NCBI GenBank assembly: GCA_037043455.1
Contig: JAWPHD010000226.1
Location: 248,001-312,000 of the forward strand
DNA: 64,000 nt
Source: Cyrtodaria siliqua
Lineage: Eukaryota > Mollusca > Bivalvia > Adapedonta > Hiatellidae
Direction: 5' to 3'
Positions 47,500 to 58,102 of the stretch are shown here, piece by piece. The stretch's first letter is position 1. Every line of letters starts with the position of its first letter. The translations under genes were made by a program, and so were the position numbers. The notes beneath the pieces were generated by a model, which was not told where the DNA came from, made no database searches, and saw only the letters and a program-made list of their open reading frames with translations.

Positions 47500-48654
47500 G
47501 GTTAAAAATTACATCTTCTCTGAAACCGCTTGAAGGATTTTGATGAAACTTAAGCACAATGATATTTGGGATAGTTCCTCTCAGATTTGTGTTTTTCACG
47601 GCCGCCAGTGATCCAAGATGGCCGCCATGGCTAAAACTAGGTCAAATTTAAGGAAATTTCAAACGACATCTCCTAAACCACTTATTCCATTCTTGTGAAA
47701 TATCATATACATGTTCCTTGGGTTAGCCTCTATCAAGTTTGTGTTTTTCATTATCGTCAAATAATCAAAATTATTCAAAATGGCCGCCTCGATAACCCAA
47801 AGTTTACATAGAGTTTACAAACAGGACACTGGGGTTTGTAAAAAGGAACATAAGGTAAAAAAATACAGGTATAAGAGAGGTCGCCTACAAAACACTAGTG
47901 CGCCCCCTCCTTGAGTATTCTTCCCCTGTCTGGAGCCCCCACACAAAGACCAACATAAATAAGATAGAAATGGTCCAAAGAAGAGCAGACCGATGGACCG
48001 TAAATAACTACTCCCAACACGCCAGTGTCACTGACATGCTAGGTAAATTAGGATGGAGGTCCCTTGAAAACAGACGATCAGATGCCAGGTTATGTCTCTT
48101 TTTCAAAATAATCCACTGCCTTGTTGCTGTACCCATGCCCCCATATGTCATACAGCCCATGAGAATTCCCCGCCAATCCCACCCCTTGCCTTTAAACAAA
48201 TACACACTACTGCTGATTACTACAAGTATTCGTTCTTTCCCCTTGCAATCGTACAGTGGAATAGACTACCAGTCGACATTGCAATGCTGCCAGACCTGAA
48301 CTCGTTCAAACTGGCAATGTGCTCAGTCACCCACTCCATGCCATAGACAGGAAGCTTGTTTTTATTCTTACTTTTAAAAATCACTTTGTCTTCTTCAATC
48401 TTTTAACATTATAACACTATCATACTTTTATCTCACTCTCACTTGATTTTAAAACTATTTTATCTTTCTCTTAACTACTCACACTGCACAGACGCGCACC
48501 TGCACATAATCCCCGTGAGGGGGTGCTGCAGTATCAATAGATAGATAGATAGTTATATATAGGAAACCTGTTTCTTGGGTTGGCCTCTATCATGTTTATG
48601 TTTTGGAATCACATCATACAAGTAGAGCGTATACAGGCCCTCATGGGCCTCTTG
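47500..48654 (-). mobile_element. Helitron-like element split by a LINE
   Basis: The complement of 48627-48654 is CAAGAGGCCCATGAGGGCCT followed by GTATACGC, the 5' terminus of the family complete at 40261. Core repeats (GATGGCCGCC, CTTGGGTTAGCCTCTATCAA) lie at 47520-47830 and 48560-48610. The 3' hairpin end was not recognised. A LINE occupies 47868-48551. Confidence 0.6.
47868..48551 (+). pseudogene. LINE reverse-transcriptase C-terminus and 3' UTR, frameshifted
   Basis: It reads IREVAYKTLVRPLLEYSSPV, then NINKIEMVQRRADRWTVNNY, SVTDMLGKLGWRSLENRRSD and ARLCLFFKIIH. A frameshift near 48170-48200 puts YKYSFFPLAIVQWNRLPVDI...FKLAMC in the next frame, ending at 48346. The 3' UTR ends CCCCGTGAGGGGGTGCTGCA and a (GATA)n tail. 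This is a 5'-truncated, dead copy of a CR1/L2- or Jockey-like element; the clade is not certain. Confidence 0.85.
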
Positions 48655-49287
48655 TTTATTCAAGCATTACATTGTTTTAATCTAAATGTATAAAAACTAA
48701 AATAATCAACAACTAACAGTTATTTTAGTAATTATACAATATGTCGGTCAATAGATATCATAGCTAATGTTTATATGACTTTAAATACAATTTTGTATTT
48801 TGTATCTTGTTGTTGTATCATTTTACTGAGTAGACGGTGCGGGGTTCGGGTTCGGCAGGTTTCGGGAGTGGGTTTTTATACCCCTTCGTCATTATATTTT
48901 ATCCAATCCATGACTTCGCACTGCTAAACATTAATCTCAGATTCTACGCAGTACAACGAGAATCACGTTTGTAAAAGTCTGCTCATTTTTTTGAAGATTC
49001 TTTGTATGCAACAGGCATATATTTAATTAAACAGTCTTAATCACTATTTACTATTGAGAGTCCTACTTTGGAAAAGGACAGACAGACAGACAGTTTTGTG
49101 TAAAACATATTGCCGATAAATGACTAGCTGAGCGCGTCAGACTTATTTTGGGTCTCTTGTTGTTGTTTTTTTGTCAACGACGATTATCACCGTTTTGCGG
49201 TTTCAACGTTTCACCGGCCATTGTATACAAACATATTTTATTTGTGCAAAAATGTGAATTGCAGTTTGAGTTCGGAATACCAAAAAG
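48655..49287. other. Intergenic DNA upstream of pygopus
   Basis: The pygopus promoter should lie here. I see no TATA box. GGACAGACAGACAGACAG at ~49077-49095 is a short microsatellite. Confidence 0.4.
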
Positions 49288-49315
49288 ATGCCGAGAGGTC
49301 GACCAAAAGCAATAG
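49288..49315 (+). CDS. pygo: pygopus exon 1 (28 coding nt)
   Basis: ATG CCG AGA GGT CGA CCA AAA GCA ATA G ends at a strong GTATGT donor. Its last G joins AT of exon 2 to form GAT (Asp), so phase and frame agree exactly. The peptide MPRGRPKAI is basic. The choice rests on the phase match, the donor and the absence of a better ATG; a transcript would settle it. Confidence 0.65.
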
Positions 49316-52300
49316 GTATGTAGCTCCACCACGCGTATTCATAATGTATAAAATCTCCACTAACTCCCAGATTGAAGTGATGCAAAATATAGTCTTGTGT
49401 TTTCGCGACTTAATTTTTTTTAGAACGAACTTTGAGGAGAGGTTATGGCATTGCTGTTCTCTGCTGTAATCATAATTCTTTAATAAAGGTCATTTAACAA
49501 AAAAATCTAGTGATTGTATATATGCTTGACTTATATATTGATTTTCTTGTGTCTAAACAACATTTAATATTTCATGTAAAATAATTTGGCATTTATGGCC
49601 CTATCAAAATTTTTATTCAGTCAGAAAGGTAAGATGAATTTGATGAAAAAGGTCAGATATGATAAAGCGACCCGATAAAGCGACTATCATTCCATTTTAG
49701 TCTTTAGACGGGATTAAATCAAATGTCTGCTCTGTAACTTAAACAGTGAGATAAAATCGAAAATTCTGAAAATACAGTTGCCTGTCGCCCCATGCAAGTG
49801 TATTTTGAGCATGGTAGAATTAGAATATTATGAAACTTCACAGGAAACATCCTTGGATGGTTCTCTCTTAGGTTTATCAGACAAATCTTCCCAATCCATC
49901 AACGTTACTAAAAATAGAAAAATCTTTAAACCATTTGTGAAAAACTGCCAGGGTAAAATTTGATGAAACTTCACAGGAAGCATCCTTGTACAGTTCTCTC
50001 TCAGTGATTTACAAATCGCCCGGATATGTCAACAAAAATGGCCGCCTTAACTAAATATAGAAAAATTCAAACTTCTTTTCACGGTCCACGATACTTTTTA
50101 GACAAACTCGGAGTTTCCCCGAGTCGAAACTGCACAGATAAAGGGTGCATTTTTTTTCTGGTTGAAGTCATTTTAATGCATAATTATTCAATACCTTCAG
50201 AATGAAATGGAAGCAAAAGACAATTAGATTTTCTATTTATGAAAAAATCGGATTTGGCATTATTCGAGAAAAATAAAACGTTTTGTGGATATTGAACTGG
50301 GCGACAATAGTTACATGGCGGTTCCTATTAATGGCTTTGTGGCAAATGAACATTCCATTCAATTAGTAATACTGGAAATTATAATTATAATTGATCGTTA
50401 TTTGTGACAAGTTTTTACTAGTCTGCTATTTATTATTAATACATCAAAGGGGTCTTTCGTCAGGACAAATTGTAAAGAATTTCAAGTCATAAATCCGTTA
50501 GACATCTTAGTGCTGCTTTGTAAAAGTGTATATATATATATATAGCAAAGAAAGCCCGGATTGTGGATATTTATGTTGTTGAAGAAATATGACTTGGGCA
50601 ACAAGAATGAACAAAACTTATGATTAAATGCATTAAACGTTTGAAATACGGGTCTGTTTTCAAAATTTACTCATTGTATTTATCAGTATTGTCATATTTA
50701 TACAGAAAAGATGCACTCAGCGTCTCTTTGTTTGCACTGTTTCTGGCGATTGATTACATTTCAAGTGCGCTGCCGGACAAGCTGCAGGGTCCGACAAATC
50801 CTCTGCCCGGAGCCCACGGGCTACCAAAAGTCGAGATCCGGACTACCATTTTTTTCTATCTCGCGTCCGGCGGGCTACTGCAAATTTTCTTTTGAAGTAG
50901 CCCGGCAAAAAAGCAGATTTTAGCTCTAATCCATATCACAAAATCCTGTGCCACGCGTCGATAATAACACCAATTAACAAGGTGTTTAGACACCATGGGT
51001 GATCGGATCAGATCGATTGACAGATTAGTTATGTACAGGGTTTCCCCAAGACCTATATCGGATGTCGCATGCGACATGCTTTAATGCCCGGTGGCGAATT
51101 TCCGTCATCCTTTGATCTCCGCGACATCCCTTAAATCCAAAAGCATTATGCCACTTCAAACAATTGCAGTTCTGCGCGTGCCTGAATCTGATTGACAGGT
51201 TTATTGCCGCTCCCACTAAATAAGCTATCAGCCAATCATATTCGCGATAGCAGACTGCTGATTACCACCTGTGACCTGACCCGTGACCTGTGTATACACT
51301 TCATCTTGTTAGTGTTGAGTAATTAGGACACGGTGCTTTATTGATGAGGGACATGTGTTCAGTTGAGTAGAACAATTGCCAAAAATGAATGTTTATCATC
51401 GAGAAACAAACATGATTGTTTCATTCTGCAAGAATTTGTATGTAAGGGCTGTTCCATTAAAACATACCAGTGGGTAGCGGACGGCGATTTATAGAAAATA
51501 CATGACCCCAAAAAACGTCCTAACTCCGGAATATCGCATCTACAGGTGGGTGGGTAAATCACACACAAAAACAATTGAGTTGTGGGGAATGGGGGGTATC
51601 TGAAATAAATCAATCAAGATGGGGTCTGAAACATTTTTAATCAAGATGGGGTGCTTTTCAAGTTAACAAAACACATTTTTTTCTCGAATACTCGTTGATA
51701 TAGCTTGTTGCTTCTAAAATTAGAATGAATTCAAGAACGACAACTCCTACGAAATTTCGTACTTCGTCATCAATTAGATTCGTACTTTTGTACACCGTAC
51801 TCAATTTGATTCATACTATCGGTTATTTTTCAGAGGGGAAGTTCGTGCAGTCGTCGTTGCACGGCCGTTTTTGAAAAAATCGCGCCCAATATTTGGTGGA
51901 GTGGGTGGGGTAAAAAAATATTATTTTATTTTTTTAACTCATACTTTCTCAATATTGTTATGTTTTTTAAGTACGAAAATATAACAACAAACTTGACACT
52001 GTCAAAAATAAAACATTATCCTTTTCATTTCAATGATTAAGAGGCATTTTATAATAATTTTGATTTAGCACCCACATGATTTAAAATATCTTTCTAAAAT
52101 TTAGTTAAACCCTTAAAGCCTAGATTTAGATCTTTATAAAATGCCTCTAAATTACTTAAAAGGAATTTGATAATTTGTTTTATTTTTATATTGGTAAAAC
52201 AACAAAGTCAAAAGTCATATATTATAGAAATAATTTTATTGGTAAATCCATTTACATACAAACATGTTCAATAACAGTGAAAAATGTTAATGAGTCGCCT

Positions 52301-54430
52301 CGAGTCCGCCGCGCGCATGCCGGGCTACCAAGTTCAGTTTCTGGTAGCCCAGTGGGCTACCACAGATTTTAAAGATTTGTCGGACCCTGAGCTGATAAGT
52401 TGTCGGAAAAATTGAGTATGGGGTTCGCGTGAGCCTTTCTGTATGCACAGGATATGAACCAAATTTGATCAGTGTCTTCCATTTATGTTCCTTTTAAAGA
52501 AACTAACCCACCAAATAATGGCAAAATTACACTACAAACCCGTTTATCAAAACTCTATCCAGGTGTTCAGGTCATACAATAATGTATATGTGCCGATTAA
52601 AAGTATAGATTTATACATGGTGGTACCCGTGATTGAAAATGCGTAAAATGAATTATGAAAATCAATTCAACACTCAAGTTTTGGGGTTTGGCCTGTCTGG
52701 TTAAACTTAAAGCCATTTATTATATTGTGTCGATAGAGTTGCGATTCTCAAATATGTTGTTTAATATATATATACATTGTCATTAATGGTTTAGAAATGG
52801 TGACCGTGTACATTTGGTGTAAACTTTGCCTGAATATGACAGCATAGGGACATTAATGGTATGGTACATCAGAATGAAGACATGCCACCATGCTGATTCA
52901 TTTATATTTCAGATGCAAATCAAGGTGATGGCTTCAATCAACCAAGTGCGCCAACAAAGCGCCGTAAAAAGTCACGGGTATGTTTTACCATTAAAGCTTA
53001 GGCCAACCTTAAACAATTTTTGGTTTGCTGTTTCCCTACAAAAAGGGCCCTACCCAAAACTTTTTATAGCAATTCTTTAACAACTATTTTTTTTTTTACT
53101 GTTTTTAGTATATTTTCTTTAATTTCTTATGTTTTTTTTTACTGTCTTTGGCAAAAAAAACCAACCTACCTACCCACTTATAAAATCCTGGGTCGGAAAA
53201 CAGCAAACAAATATATTTTTAAGGATGGCCTTATTATACTAAGTGAAGTGGGGGCTATAGGAATCACAGTGTCCATAATATCGCGTCCCAGCACGTAATA
53301 CATTTTTGTTGAGTAGTGTAAGACATTTAAATTATTACTTGCATACCTCAACCAGTTCTGAATGTGTTGTTCCCAAACTTCACATACACATAACAACTGA
53401 TCAAAAAGTGGTGATAGTTCTAGTTATCAACTTATTTTCATTTTCTTTGAATCTTGTAAATGTTTGTTTTTTCAGTCACAAACATTCTTTTAAATAGCCC
53501 AGAAACAACAAACCTTAGGCTTACCTTCAGACTGTTAACAAGCTTGTATTACCCATATTAACTCTGTTATAACTCGGCTATTAGTAAGATAAACACTTAC
53601 GTGATAAAGTTAATCCACATCTCTCCATGGTGGTTTGTCTCTCCTTTACTGAGTTCTGTCTAAAAGTGCAAATGAAAAGAAAGAACTTTGTTTGCACATT
53701 TTGATTTATGTTGCCTAAATTCTGACATGTAGCTTTTGAAATTGTATTTTTGTTTGCTTTTATCAGGTTTTTGATGATATTCATGTATTTCAAGTTTTGA
53801 TGTGATATTGAAGTGTAAATGGTTCTGTTTCAGGCAAGTCCAGCGACCCCTGACCTCATTCCTCCACCAATGCAGGGAGGCAACCCCAACTATGGTCAGA
53901 TGATGGGTGGAAACCCGTACGATGATCCCCGCGGATTCCCTCCAAACTCTATGTCTTATTCACCAAACTCGATGTCGGTTGGCAGCCCCTATTCCAATCA
54001 GATGGGACATGGGGGTCAGATGCCACCCGGAGCTGGTAGAGGTGGCCCTATGCTCGGTGGTCCGGGGCCATACCAGTATCCTGTAGGTCCGGCCCACATG
54101 AATCATCGATTGCCCGGACCGGGACAGGTACCGAATTCATTAGGCCCGCCTAACAACGGAAAGATTTATCCATCATCGGCGTCGATGGTTTTCAATCACT
54201 CCAACCCGAACGCTCCTCCAATTTACCCTTGCGGCATCTGTCACAAGGAAGTGCACGACAACGATCAGGCGATACTTTGTGAGAGTGATTGTAACTTCTG
54301 GTACCACAGAATGTGTACGGGACTGACGGAGATCGCGTTTTTGATGCTCACACAGGAAGTCTATGCTGAGTGGGCGTGTGATCAGTGTCTTTCTAGTAAA
54401 AACATCCCTCTGGTGAAAATGAAGTCATAA
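49288..54430 (+). CDS. pygo: Pygopus, PHD-finger Wnt co-activator (three coding exons)
   Basis: Pygopus binds BCL9/Legless and methylated histone H3 K4 through its PHD finger and supports beta-catenin transcription in the nucleus. Exons 49288-49315, 52913-52977 and 53834-54430 total 690 nt, or 229 residues. A basic nuclear localisation signal KRRKKSR lies at 25-31. An N-terminal homology-like stretch ATPDLIPPP...NPYDDP lies at 35-63. A Pro/Gly/Met/Asn-rich linker follows. The PHD finger at ~162-222 has all ligands: C164, C167, C180, C184, H189, C192, C213 and C216. PCGICHKEV, AILCES and LSSKNIPLVK are pygopus hallmarks. The usual NPF motif reads NPY here. Exon 3 alone is near certain; exon 1 is the least sure part. 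Confidence 0.92.
49820..50080 (+). repeat. Two diverged ~135-bp Helitron-core repeats
   Basis: ATGAAACTTCACAGGAAACA + TCCTTGGATGGTTCTCTC and ATGAAACTTCACAGGAAGCA + TCCTTGTACAGTTCTCTC lie ~135 bases apart, then AAAATGGCCGCCTTAAC. Confidence 0.6.
50785..52389. mobile_element. hAT-like element, 1,605 bp, 5-bp target duplication
   Basis: Left end CAGGGTCCGACAAATC and right end GATTTGTCGGACCCTG are exactly inverted. AGCTG flanks it at 50780-50784 and 52390-52394. GGGCTACC/GGTAGCCC repeats lie inside both ends. Repeat J lies inverted inside at ~51845-51975. No transposase frame was recognised. It sits in pygopus intron 1. Confidence 0.82.
52490..52755 (+). repeat. Dispersed repeat D
   Basis: CTTTTAAAGAAACTAACCCA, AAAACTCTATCCAGGTGTTC, TGGGGTTTGGCCTGTCTGG and GCGATTCTCAAATATGTTG match 37610-37830. 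It ends about 150 bases before pygopus exon 2. Confidence 0.75.
52913..52977 (+). CDS. pygo: pygopus exon 2 (nuclear localisation signal)
   Basis: The acceptor is TTTATATTTCAG and the donor CGG|GTATGT. It reads (D)ANQGDGFNQPSAPTKRRKKSR and ends in phase 0. In pygopus proteins the KRRKK signal sits just before the N-terminal homology domain, as here. Confidence 0.85.
53000..53230. repeat. Repeat K
   Basis: TTTTGGTTTGCTGTTTCCCT, GGGCCCTACCCAAAACTTTT, ACCTACCCACTTATAAAATC and CTGGGTCGG match the inverse of 41435-41667 closely. It starts ~25 bases into pygopus intron 2. Confidence 0.8.
53834..54430 (+). CDS. pygo: pygopus exon 3 (NHD-like stretch, linker, PHD finger)
   Basis: The acceptor CTGTTTCAG ends at 53833 and the exon enters in phase 0 with ASPATPDLIPPPM. 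It runs to TAA at 54428-54430. An in-frame ATG at 53819 lies in the intron and is not the start. Most pygopus genes likewise carry linker and PHD in one large last exon. Confidence 0.95.
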   Translation, partial: ASPATPDLIPPPMQGGNPNYGQMMGGNPYDDPRGFPPNSMSYSPNSMSVGSPYSNQMGHGGQMPPGAGRGGPMLGGPGPYQYPVGPAHMNHRLPGPGQVPNSLGPPNNGKIYPSSASMVFNHSNPNAPPIYPCGICHKEVHDNDQAILCESDCNFWYHRMCTGLTEIAFLMLTQEVYAEWACDQCLSSKNIPLVKMKS

Positions 54431-54489
54431 GTCGCAGTATTCGTGTATCATAATGCTAACATTAAATCAAAGGGTTACACGTCTAGATC

Positions 54490-54495
54490 AATAAA
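54490..54495 (+). terminator. Candidate polyadenylation signal of pygopus
   Basis: AATAAA lies 60 bases after the stop. Longer 3' UTRs are common for this gene, so later signals may be used too. Confidence 0.35.
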
Positions 54496-54547
54496 TCGGC
54501 AACATATGACCATTTTTTAATCATCTCATTATTTCTAGATACAGATA

Positions 54548-54650
54548 TTGATGTATATTTTCTCCATACATATAATGATGTATATTTTCTTCATACATAT
54601 AATGATGTATATTTTCTTCATACATATAATGGTGTATATTTTCTTCATAT
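54548..54650. repeat. 27-bp tandem repeat, ~4 copies
   Basis: GATGTATATTTTCTTCATAC + ATATAAT repeats in the likely pygopus 3' flank or 3' UTR. Confidence 0.9.
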
Positions 54651-54719
54651 TAATTTATGCATGTTTTTTGTTAATGTTGATATAATAATATTATTTAATT
54701 GTGGTGTAGATTAGAGTTT

Positions 54720-54868
54720 GCTGAAACTCTGCAGTTCTGCAGGTGAGTAGGTTCTAGGCCAATTCTGCATATTTTTATCTAGATGTAAATGAAGAGTGGA
54801 CCTGAAATGTTCATTCCTGTTGGTGCCATACAACCTTTTTGCGTTGGTTCTGTTAAACCTCCAATTCA
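54720..54868 (+). mobile_element. SINE-B, truncated
   Basis: GAAACTCTGCAGTTCTGCAG, GGTTCTAGGCCAATTCTGC and GTTCATTCCTGTTGGTGCC match SINE-B; the tail is altered (TTAAACCTCCAATTCAAG). Confidence 0.7.
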
Positions 54869-54913
54869 AGTTTCACTTGGATCCAGTCAATGGCTGGGAT
54901 GAATACTCTTGAG

Positions 54914-55045
54914 TCAAGGTCCGGTGGGATTACTCGGTGAACACAATCAAGGTCCGGTGGGATTACTCGGTGAACACAATCAAGGTCCGGTGGGATTACT
55001 CGGTGAACACAATCAAGGTCCGGTGGGATTACTCGGTGAACACAT
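54914..55045. repeat. 33-bp tandem repeat, 4 near-perfect copies
   Basis: TCAAGGTCCGGTGGGATTAC + TCGGTGAACACAA is repeated at 54914, 54947, 54980 and 55013. Near identity implies recent expansion. Confidence 0.95.
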
Positions 55046-55720
55046 TATTGAAAGGTGGTAGGGAGTTTGTCCGGCAATTCTGGGTGTGTTTTTTTTCAAA
55101 ATAAATGCAACAAGTTATTTTTAGACATGTTTGCATTCATTTTCATCTATTTTTAAATCTATTTTCTATTAAAACTAGAATTTTCCTGAAATATACTAGT
55201 ATGATATTTTCTTTGGTTCTTTAGTCTTTGTTGTAACTAATTTGCCATTACTTCTGTTATGCATTGTTTAGAAACTGTTTACGTCGGCTGTTAAATATGG
55301 TACATGTTACATAACAAAATTGGCAATTAATTGAATCTAGGGCAATCATGCCTAATGGTGCCATCATTATTCAATTAGATGGTCAAGTTTTCTGTTGAAA
55401 GGATTTATTGCTTGGGCTTAATTTCTGCAGCATCTAGTTTTATTCGGATAAAGTCATTTTCATGAAAGTGTCCTAAATTATTAAAATAGGTTATTTTACC
55501 AAAAGTATAAGAGAAATGAACTCTTACTCTGTGTCAAAGGGAAATAATTTTGTTCTTCAAAATTACTTGCTTTAGTTATTTCAAAAATAGCTTAAATAAG
55601 TTACATCCCTGATCATTGCATAAAATGTAAACACATTGTAGGACTTGTTTTTGTTAAAAATATTGATTCTTAATATAGATTTCATTATGAACACTTGTTT
55701 CAACTGGAATATTGTTTGGT

Positions 55721-55795
55721 GGAGCGCTGTGGTCTAGTGGTAGAGTGTTGGACCCTGGATTGAAAAGTTGTGGGTTCAATCTCTGCCACGGCCCA
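55721..55795 (+). mobile_element. tRNA-derived SINE head
   Basis: GCGCTGTGGTCTAGTGGTAG (box A) and GTGGGTTCAATCTCTGCCAC (box B) are spaced as in a tRNA. The stem pairs imperfectly, and retroposon-like sequence (TTAGTTCTGGTTCTGCC) follows. Confidence 0.6.
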
Positions 55796-55985
55796 TGACC
55801 ATATGTGCAATACATTTTATTCTCATTTGCTTAGTTCTGGTTCTGCCATGGAAGACATTAAATCAGTTCAGAAAGCTTTTATTACAATTGATTTTAAAAT
55901 AAATCAGTTTAAACTAACTGGAATTTTACCCTCTTAGTGTTGCTAAAAACATGTATTTATGTGTTGTATAATGTGTTGATTTGTA

Positions 55986-56386
55986 AAGTTTGGTCACGGG
56001 GCAAAGAATACGGCCACTGCAGATCCCTTTGGAGGGTAGACAGAGGGGTAGAATCCCCCCAAATTCATGTTCATTTTATCATTTTTTGTTCATGTTCATT
56101 AAAGGTCTTCATCATGATCCCTGCATTGTTTCAGGTGCTATCTCGCTCGCATCAAAAGAGCAGTGGCAGAAAAACAATAAACGTGGCTCCAGCGTAAATG
56201 GTGTTTCTACGATAGAATTTGCAGCAACTCTGCAGTTCAGGGTGAGAAGGTTCTAGGCCCATTTTCCATATTTTATCTCGATGTACATAGAAGATGAGCC
56301 TGGCATGTTCATGCCTGTTAGGCGCCATATAACCTTTTCATGTGTTGGTGTGCCTTAAAACCCCAATTCAATTCAATACATATTCA
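55986..56386 (+). mobile_element. SINE-B, near full length
   Basis: It is close to 61442-61843 throughout: GTTTGGTCACGGGGCAAAGA, GAATCCCCCCAAATTCATG, GTGCTATCTCGCTCGCATC, GTTCTAGGCCCATTTTCC, then the ATTCAATTCA tail. It lacks the first ~16 bases. Confidence 0.85.
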
Positions 56387-57313
56387 ACCAGTCATATCAG
56401 TGTTAAAAATCAATGCGTTTTTTGCATTTACATTGTTTTTGGACATTCCCAAAAGTGTTATATATATATATTTATTTTATGCTTTCCAGTGATTTATATA
56501 ATTTTCTCAGTGAAATAAAATCCACTGTTTTTAAACAGTGAAATTACCATAAATAAATTTGACTGTTTTTGGAACTACTTTTTTCTAAAGTGATTATCTC
56601 CCTTCAACAGTATAATGTTGAATCATGTTTATGCTGATAGTTGGATGTTTGACATGATATTAACTACATATTTCATAACTTTTTTAATAAATTTTCTTGT
56701 TTATTTTACGGAAAATATTTTTACTGCAATAAACAATTTCAGAACTATTTTATGTCGCATATTAACTAGTGATCTGTAGTGAACTGGTTATAAATTGGGG
56801 CTACCAGTGGGGAATATAAATATGAAATAGACACACAAATACTGATGGAAGCATAAAATAAAAAGAAAATTTGTCTTTTTCAGTGGAAGATGTAACTTTA
56901 AAGGATCATGTTAAGTTTTTTGACTGCTCATAAATTGTGTTTTAAATTATGATTTTATTGAATGCTTTTCACAGTATAACTTGTGTTTACATTTTAGGAG
57001 TAACGATAAGGGGCTGGTATGGGGATAGGGTCTCAATTTCTCAAAACGTTTACTAAATCTCCTACGCATGGCACATTTGCTTTTTATTGTTGTTATTGCT
57101 ACATGTAAGTGTGTTGTATAGTTGTACAATCTGATAGATTTTGTATTGTTTTAAGAAAAAATGAAGCACATCGACTTCTTTTTCGATTTGTTTTGTTGAT
57201 GTGCCATTTAAGCATAGTTTTTATTTTTTGCTCAAAATATGTTCTGTAATATTCAATGGAACCCAACATTAGCAACACTACATGTATTTTGTTTTTATGC
57301 TAATTTGTAGATG
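56387..57313. other. Non-coding DNA 3' of pygopus
   Basis: No gene recognised. A SINE-B tail fragment (GGTGCGCCTTAAAACCCAAT + TCAATTCAATTC) follows at 57318-57350. Confidence 0.5.
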
Positions 57314-57395
57314 TTGGTGGTGCGCCTTAAAACCCAATTCAATTCAATTCATAATTTGTAGATTTTGCGAGTGTATATCTGTCATTTAATGGTAT

Positions 57396-58102
57396 ATGTT
57401 GTTATGGTACCATGTTGGAGGAAGTTTAAACGGGATTTCCATTGTTAAATCGACTGATATACTGGTGCCAAAGTCAGCATTTCAATACTGGTTACGGGTT
57501 CACAGTGAGGCTGGGAGGCTGAAAATTGGTCACAAAAAAGGGATGGATAAAGCCGTGAGCAAGAGAATAAAATGCTTGTCAGATAAGATAAAAGAGGGAA
57601 CTATATGTATACATCATACTGGTTATGTGTTATCGATTTATAAACATTGTTATCTTTGATGTCATTATTTTGTCATGAATTTGCTCACCATTACTCCATG
57701 AGACGCCATATTTGGAATTTGAAATGTGCTTGTAATTGTGTATCAATATATTTGTTTCTATTTTATGATGTGTATAGTCTCACGTGACTGTGTGTTGATC
57801 AAGTTCAGCTTTTGCATCATTCTATACTTGTAGTCTCAAATGCTATTGTCTCATTCTTGTTATCAAGACATTCTGAGATGTTTGTTGGAATAAAAGAAAA
57901 ATATTATTGCATATCAGATATGGAAATCCGTGATTTGCATAAATTATTTACTGGAAAATCTTATTTTATGCATGAGGGCTGCGGCAGATTGAAATCACGC
58001 ACATCAATGGTGACGTCGAAATGTCAAGAGTTGCTTGACTCAGAGCTGTTGATAATTTTTGACTGCAATGAGTATTTACTCAGATTCAAAATGAATGAGT
58101 AA
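57396..58102 (+). other. Two unidentified open frames (87 and ~90 codons)
   Basis: The frames 57396-57659 (...SAFQYWLRVHSEAGRLKIGH...) and ~57812-58102 (...YYCISDMEIRDLHKLFTGKS...CGRLKSRTSMVT) have less repetitive composition than their surroundings. I recognise no family and see no splice-site pair joining them. They may be chance frames or decayed transposon coding sequence. Confidence 0.2.

Noticed and set aside
53819..53833. ATG start (MVLFQ) for pygopus
   Set aside because: These bases form the polypyrimidine/AG acceptor CTGTTTCAG. Exon 2 supplies the nuclear signal in the same phase.
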